8,587 nt of DNA, from the NCBI GenBank assembly GCA_949286815.1, contig CASEEB010000316.1, forward strand, positions 1 through 8,587, read 5' to 3'. The stretch comes from an uncultured Eubacteriales bacterium. Its GTDB lineage: Bacteria > Bacillota > Clostridia > Oscillospirales > CAG-272. Every line of letters starts with the position of its first letter. Position 1 is the first letter of the stretch. Below are positions 5,947 to 8,587 of this stretch, piece after piece. The notes beneath the pieces were generated by a model, which saw only the letters and a list, made by a program, of their open reading frames with translations, made no database searches and was not told the DNA's origin. A program made the position numbers and the translations under genes.

Positions 5947-6100
5947 GCGGCAAGTTGCCGCTCCCAATTATCGGGGATGCGTAGCGACATGCCAAACCAG
6001 TCACACGACGGTGCGGTTCGGTTTTAAGTCCGAATGCTCCGTCAAATATATATTAGTGAGCACTTACTTTTACGTGAATTTTTTAGGTGAAGTGTTCACC
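5947..6100 (+). other. Series of hairpins following ssrA
   Basis: There is no gene here, but three inverted repeats. GCGGC/GCCGC lies at 5947-5961, directly after CCA. A long interrupted hairpin spans 6007-6043 (GACGG/CCGTC, GC/GC and TTCGG/CCGAA). A 10-bp stem GTGAGCACTT/AAGTGTTCAC joins 6056-6065 to 6090-6099; its 3' arm can instead fold on itself as GGTGAA-gtg-TTCACC (6086-6100). None has a U-tract. They may be part of the ssrA precursor, where they would help 3'-end processing. Confidence 0.5.
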
Positions 6101-6120
6101 TTAATACCAAACAGAAAGCA

Positions 6121-6162
6121 ACTGTCTTAAATGTTTTTAATTTAGGCAGTTCTTTTTGTTTT
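6121..6162 (+). terminator. Intrinsic terminator downstream of ssrA
   Basis: ACTGTCTTAAA pairs with TTTAGGCAGT (6121-6150, one G-U pair and one bulge) and is followed by TTCTTTTTGTTTT. It is the first stem with a U-tract after the smpB-ssrA unit, about 175 nt past CCA. Confidence 0.75.
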
Positions 6163-6173
6163 AAAACAAGTAT

Positions 6174-6216
6174 AATCCGAACTGTTTTGTTGCTACTGTG
6201 TTCGGATTTGTTTTTT
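6174..6216 (+). terminator. Second, tandem intrinsic terminator
   Basis: A perfect 9-bp stem AATCCGAAC/GTTCGGATT (6174-6182 with 6200-6208) with a 17-nt loop is followed by TGTTTTTT. It lies 12 nt after the first terminator and would back it up for the strong smpB-ssrA transcript. Confidence 0.72.
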
Positions 6217-6415
6217 CGCATTAAGCCGCCAATACGCCTAACTTTCATCCACCTTGACAAACTTTTCGTTTTTTGCTCTTCCGCTCAATCACGAATTCAA
6301 AACCGCATCATTGCTTCTATCAACAAAATCCCTTGCAGAAAGGACATGTCCGCTCTGATTTCTCTTATTCCGTGTCAAAATATTCTACTCATTTTTGCAA
6401 AATGCCGCCGCGCTG
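6217..6415. other. Intergenic DNA, nothing recognised
   Basis: This 199-nt stretch lies between the tandem terminators and the next promoter. I see no convincing ORF, RNA or repeat. A 110-codon frame that crosses it (6187-6519, plus) lacks a ribosome binding site, runs through a terminator stem and a promoter, and has no protein-like composition. Confidence 0.6.
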
Positions 6416-6444
6416 TTGACAAAAAATCCCCGGACATATATAAT
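6416..6444 (+). promoter_or_regulatory. Consensus sigma-A promoter of the MTA/SAH nucleosidase gene
   Basis: TTGACA (6416-6421), a 17-nt spacer and TATAAT (6439-6444) match the consensus fully. The predicted start near 6451 leaves a 140-nt leader. Confidence 0.9.
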
Positions 6445-6455
6445 AATATCAATAT

Positions 6456-6560
6456 GGGATACGTCTGCGCTGCGCGAAAGACTTTTAACGGCAAAAAACA
6501 AGGTCAACCGCAGAAATAACCGGACCTTGTCCGTTAAAATCCCGCGCCGTTGACGGCGTA
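6456..6560 (+). promoter_or_regulatory. Structured leader RNA of the nucleosidase gene (possible three-way junction)
   Basis: GGGAT (6456-6460) pairs with ATCCC (6539-6543). It encloses two helices. One is GTCT/AGAC (6463-6466 with 6479-6482), topped by CGC/GCG. The other is long: TTTAACGG/CCGTTAAA (6484-6491 with 6531-6538), continued after an A-rich asymmetric loop by CAAGGTC/GACCTTG (6499-6505 with 6523-6529). A small hairpin, GCGCCG-ttga-CGGCGT, follows at 6544-6559. No known riboswitch is recognised. Alternatively, read on the minus strand, the inner stem is followed by TTTTTT and could be a terminator for antisense transcription. Confidence 0.5.
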
Positions 6561-6590
6561 TTAACAGGTGTAAAATCGGAGGAAAAACTT

Positions 6591-7304
6591 ATGAAGATAG
6601 GAATTATATGCGCCTCGGACAGTGAGATGGCGCCTTTTCTGAGTATGTCGGACAGGTTTGAGGTAACCGAGAAGGCAATGCTGAAATTTTTTTCCGGCAA
6701 AATCGGAAATACAGACGTCGTAACCCTGTTTTCGGGCGTAGGCAAGGTCAACGCCGCCATCGCCGCTCAGATACTTGCGGACACATTCAAATGCGGCGCG
6801 ATAATCAATTCGGGAACCGCGGGCTCAATGTCGGACGGGGTAAAAATTTTTGACACCGTGGTCTCTACAGAGGTTGTATATCACGATATGGATGAAGACA
6901 TTCTGACCGAATTTCATCCTTACATACCCTCTTGCTTTTTTAAAGCCGACAGACGCCTGATTGACGCCGCGCGCGCGGTTTTTCGCGAAACCCAAGGCTC
7001 TCACAGTATATTATTCGGAAGAATGGCGACGGGAGACAGATTCATCAAAGACGAAACTACAAAAGCACAAATCAAAGCCTTATATGCCCCGCTGAGCATT
7101 GATATGGAAACGGCAAGCATCGCGCATGTATGCTATGTAAACAATATTCCGTTTATTTCCGTGAGAACAATTACCGACAACGCAAACGACGGCGGAAGCG
7201 AAAATTTCGAGGAAAACTGCGACAAGGCATCCCGGATAGCCGCGGAATTTGTCAGAAACATGTTGGCAAAGCTGCCCCCGGATATTTATAAAGATATTGG
7301 CTAA
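6591..7304 (+). CDS. mtnN: 5'-methylthioadenosine/S-adenosylhomocysteine nucleosidase
   Basis: The enzyme cleaves adenine from 5'-methylthioadenosine and S-adenosylhomocysteine. This removes inhibitory by-products of SAM-dependent reactions and feeds the methyl cycle in the cytosol. The 237-residue protein has the PNP/UDP phosphorylase fold signatures: MKIGIICASDSEM with catalytic Glu12, SGVGKVNAA (48-56), NSGTAGSM (73-80), YHDMD (97-101), GDRFI (148-152), DMETASIAHVC (171-181) with Glu173, and ISVRTITDNAND (189-200) with Asp196. These correspond to Glu12, Glu174 and Asp197 of the E. coli enzyme. The length is typical. GGAGG lies 8 nt before ATG. It is transcribed alone from a consensus promoter with a structured leader. 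Its last codons and stop lie in the first copy of a 78-nt tandem repeat. Confidence 0.95.
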   Translation: MKIGIICASDSEMAPFLSMSDRFEVTEKAMLKFFSGKIGNTDVVTLFSGVGKVNAAIAAQILADTFKCGAIINSGTAGSMSDGVKIFDTVVSTEVVYHDMDEDILTEFHPYIPSCFFKADRRLIDAARAVFRETQGSHSILFGRMATGDRFIKDETTKAQIKALYAPLSIDMETASIAHVCYVNNIPFISVRTITDNANDGGSENFEENCDKASRIAAEFVRNMLAKLPPDIYKDIG

Positions 7305-7445
7305 ACCAATCTTTTAAAGGCAAATAAGGACATTTACCAATCAAAACAGTTTTTTGCAAAGGATATTAAAGATATTGGTTAAGCCAATCTTTTAAAAGCA
7401 AATAAGGACATTCTCTTATCAAATCAGTTTTTTGCAAATAAAGAT
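7290..7445 (+). repeat. 78-nt tandem repeat that includes the 3' end of mtnN
   Basis: aaagatattgg begins at 7290 and again at 7368, and about 71 nt of the two units align with only about nine differences. Unit 1 contains the last codons and stop of mtnN (KDIG, TAA). Unit 2 carries the same codons and stop downstream as an untranslated echo. Each unit has an ATTGG/CCAAT hairpin followed by cttttaaa, which could act as a weak terminator. A truncated third unit (aaagat...aagccaatct) follows at 7440-7462. Confidence 0.85.
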
Positions 7446-7590
7446 GTCTGCCAAGCCAATCTGCGCGCCGGTTTGCGGTTTCGGAATCGGCGCCAAACAT
7501 ATTTTTGTCACCTGTACCGACTTGCGGAAAACTCTCCCGCCGGTATATTACTTACAAAAAACGGCAATTCCCTGAATTTTTTAAAATCCA
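7446..7590. other. Intergenic DNA with one hairpin
   Basis: No ORF is supported. The only structure seen is GCGCCG/CGGCGC (7465-7470 with 7488-7493). A short run of five T follows only after 9 more nucleotides, so it is a poor terminator candidate for mtnN. Confidence 0.5.
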
Positions 7591-7619
7591 TTGACAAATA
7601 CACATTAAATTGGTATAAT
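7591..7619 (+). promoter_or_regulatory. Consensus sigma-A promoter of the secreted toroid protein gene
   Basis: TTGACA (7591-7596), a 17-nt spacer and TATAAT (7614-7619) match the consensus. The start near 7626 gives a leader of about 170 nt that contains the 15-nt repeats. Confidence 0.88.
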
Positions 7620-7681
7620 CAATATGCCGTGTAAATAACCGGAATCGTCACGCCGCCGCGCGCCTTTCCTTCAGCGGTCCG

Positions 7682-7762
7682 GGCAACCCTTTTGAGGCAG
7701 TCCTTTTGGATGTAACCCTTTTGGAGCAACCCTTGCGGGACAACCCTTTTGAGGCAACCCTC
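7682..7762 (+). repeat. 15-nt minirepeat array in a 5' UTR
   Basis: About five to six degenerate units follow each other at a period near 15 nt, for example GGCAGTCCTTTTGGA, TGTAACCCTTTTGGA and GCAACCCTTGCGGGA, with the core AACCCTTTTGG. The array lies between the promoter and the start codon of the secreted protein. The core is close to that of the repeats inside the same gene (TTAACCCTTTCGGA). Confidence 0.8.
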
Positions 7763-7799
7763 GGTTATATTAGCGGCAAATTCATTATTCGGAATGCAT

Positions 7800-8587
7800 A
7801 TGAAAAACAAAATAAGATTTATCGCGGCCGTTTTGACGGCACTTTTGATATGTTCGGTGATTCTGCCCTTATCGGCGGCGAATTCCCCCGAAACCACGGT
7901 TGAGGAAATAAAGAGCATCGCCGTAAGCACAATCGAAAAGGAGATTTCCCAAAGAGGATTAATCCTTTCAGGATTAACCCTTTCGGATTTAACCCTTTCA
8001 GGCGAGCTGTTCGGCGGAGAATTTCTGAACAACGCGGGGACCACCGCCTCGGATTGGTTTACGATAGCCGCCCTGCGCTTCGGATATCAGGAAAACAAAG
8101 AAATTTATTCCTCCGCTCTGCAAAAATATGTCACTGACAAATACAAGACAGATGACCTGCTCGGCAAAAAAAAGGCAACCGAGTGGCACCGCATAAGCCT
8201 GTGTCTTTCAGCTCTCGGCGCCGACCCGACAGACATCGGCGGCATAAATCTCATAGCCGACGGAACCTATTACCGCGACAGGATATACACCGTGGGAGCT
8301 CAGGGAATAAACGAATACATCTGGGCGCTTATCACGCTTGATTCTTTGAACTACACCGTCCCCGACGACGCGTCGGTCACAAGGGATTTCCTGATTGAAA
8401 ACATACTTAAAAATCAAAAAGACAACGGAGCCTACTCCCTTACCGGACCCGGAGCCGACTCTGACCTTACCGCCATGGCGGTAACCGCGCTTTCGCCTTA
8501 TTACGACAGCGACAAACAATACGAAATCAACGGCGAGGCTATGACCGTAAAGGACTGTGTTGACCTTGCCCTGTCATTTCTTTCCTC
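7800..8587 (+). CDS. Secreted protein with alpha/alpha-toroid (prenyltransferase/squalene-oxidase-like) repeat, 3' end outside the window
   Basis: The frame is open from ATG 7800 to the right edge (262 codons), so the gene is truncated by the window. Residues 1-27 form a Sec signal peptide (KNKIR, hydrophobic core, likely cleavage after LSA or AA). A short tract of three GLTLS-like pentapeptides follows at 53-67, and then an alpha-helical region from about 75. QKDNGAYSLTG...SDLTAMAVTALSPYY (206-235) resembles the repeat of the terpenoid cyclase/prenyltransferase alpha/alpha toroid fold. Clostridial surface proteins use this fold without enzymatic function. Binding of a small ligand or glycan is possible, but nothing in the visible part shows it. 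The ribosome binding site is weak (GGA, 6 nt away), and an in-frame ATG at 7794 is an alternative start. The gene has its own promoter at 7591. Confidence 0.8.
   Translation, partial: MKNKIRFIAAVLTALLICSVILPLSAANSPETTVEEIKSIAVSTIEKEISQRGLILSGLTLSDLTLSGELFGGEFLNNAGTTASDWFTIAALRFGYQENKEIYSSALQKYVTDKYKTDDLLGKKKATEWHRISLCLSALGADPTDIGGINLIADGTYYRDRIYTVGAQGINEYIWALITLDSLNYTVPDDASVTRDFLIENILKNQKDNGAYSLTGPGADSDLTAMAVTALSPYYDSDKQYEINGEAMTVKDCVDLALSFLS
7956..8000 (+). repeat. Three in-frame 15-nt units encoding GLILS-GLTLS-DLTLS
   Basis: GGATTAATCCTTTCA, GGATTAACCCTTTCG and GATTTAACCCTTTCA follow each other exactly in frame, residues 53-67 of the secreted protein. They lie between the signal peptide and the folded domain, where extra residues are easily tolerated. 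Confidence 0.88.

Noticed and set aside
5808..5990. 60-codon minus-strand frame containing GEGNRTPVQ
   Set aside because: It lies antisense to the tRNA-like end of ssrA. The peptide is a translation of the complement of the T-arm region, a common false ORF.
5900..6060. ssrA 3' end as an integration (attachment) site
   Set aside because: No second copy of the ssrA 3' end and no integrase or phage gene is visible in the window.
6187..6519. 110-codon plus-strand frame
   Set aside because: It starts inside a terminator loop, crosses a consensus promoter and leader structure, has no ribosome binding site and shows no recognisable protein features.
7706..7903. 65-codon plus-strand frame overlapping the start of the secreted protein
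   Set aside because: It has no ribosome binding site and overlaps the signal-peptide codons in another frame.
7619..8044. 141-codon minus-strand frame with repeated RVxxER and CLKRV motifs
   Set aside because: It is opposite the promoter, UTR and signal peptide of the secreted protein. The repeated motifs come only from the 15-nt DNA repeats read backwards.

Overview
The window looks like chromosomal DNA from an anaerobic, low-to-moderate G+C Firmicute, probably class Clostridia. This is an inference from several signals: near-consensus sigma-A promoters (TTGACA, 17 nt, TATAAT) that recur through the window, strong GGAGG-type ribosome binding sites, a CIRCE-like heat-shock operator, a Thermotoga/Bacillus-type (type I-beta) DAHP synthase, and an smpB-ssrA pair. 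No phage, transposase or CRISPR signature was seen. The window is mostly housekeeping genes, but the non-coding DNA between them is unusually rich in structure.

Layout. Positions 1-229 hold 91-nt tandem repeats and a left-facing promoter. Positions 255-1542 (minus strand) hold aroF (DAHP synthase). Upstream of it lies a complete-looking attenuator: promoter, a 21-codon leader peptide with five Tyr and three Phe codons, and a strong intrinsic terminator ahead of aroF. Positions 1600-2447 (plus) hold a small heat-shock protein gene with a degenerate CIRCE, a TATAAT box, a 200-nt leader and a terminator. Positions 2479-4968 (minus) hold a probable two-gene operon: a lipoprotein carbohydrate esterase (SASA/CE6-like) followed by a GNAT-family acetyltransferase. 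Positions 5019-6216 (plus) hold smpB and ssrA (tmRNA), the two partners of trans-translation, 9 nt apart, followed by a string of hairpins and two tandem terminators. Positions 6416-7445 (plus) hold a consensus promoter, a 140-nt structured leader, and an MTA/SAH nucleosidase gene whose 3' end is duplicated in a 78-nt tandem repeat. Positions 7591 to the right edge hold a promoter, a leader with 15-nt minirepeats, and the 5' part of a secreted protein with an alpha/alpha-toroid (prenyltransferase/squalene-oxidase-like) repeat.

How they fit together. The genes are mostly independent transcription units: aromatic amino acid entry, proteostasis (Hsp20; tmRNA/SmpB ribosome rescue), cell-surface glycan de-acetylation, and methyl-cycle by-product removal. 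The strongest regulatory observation is the Tyr/Phe-rich leader peptide of aroF. It overlaps RNA segments that can form mutually exclusive antiterminator and terminator hairpins, which predicts ribosome-mediated attenuation of DAHP synthase. A second theme is a family of 15-nt in-frame minirepeats in two unrelated genes and one 5' UTR.
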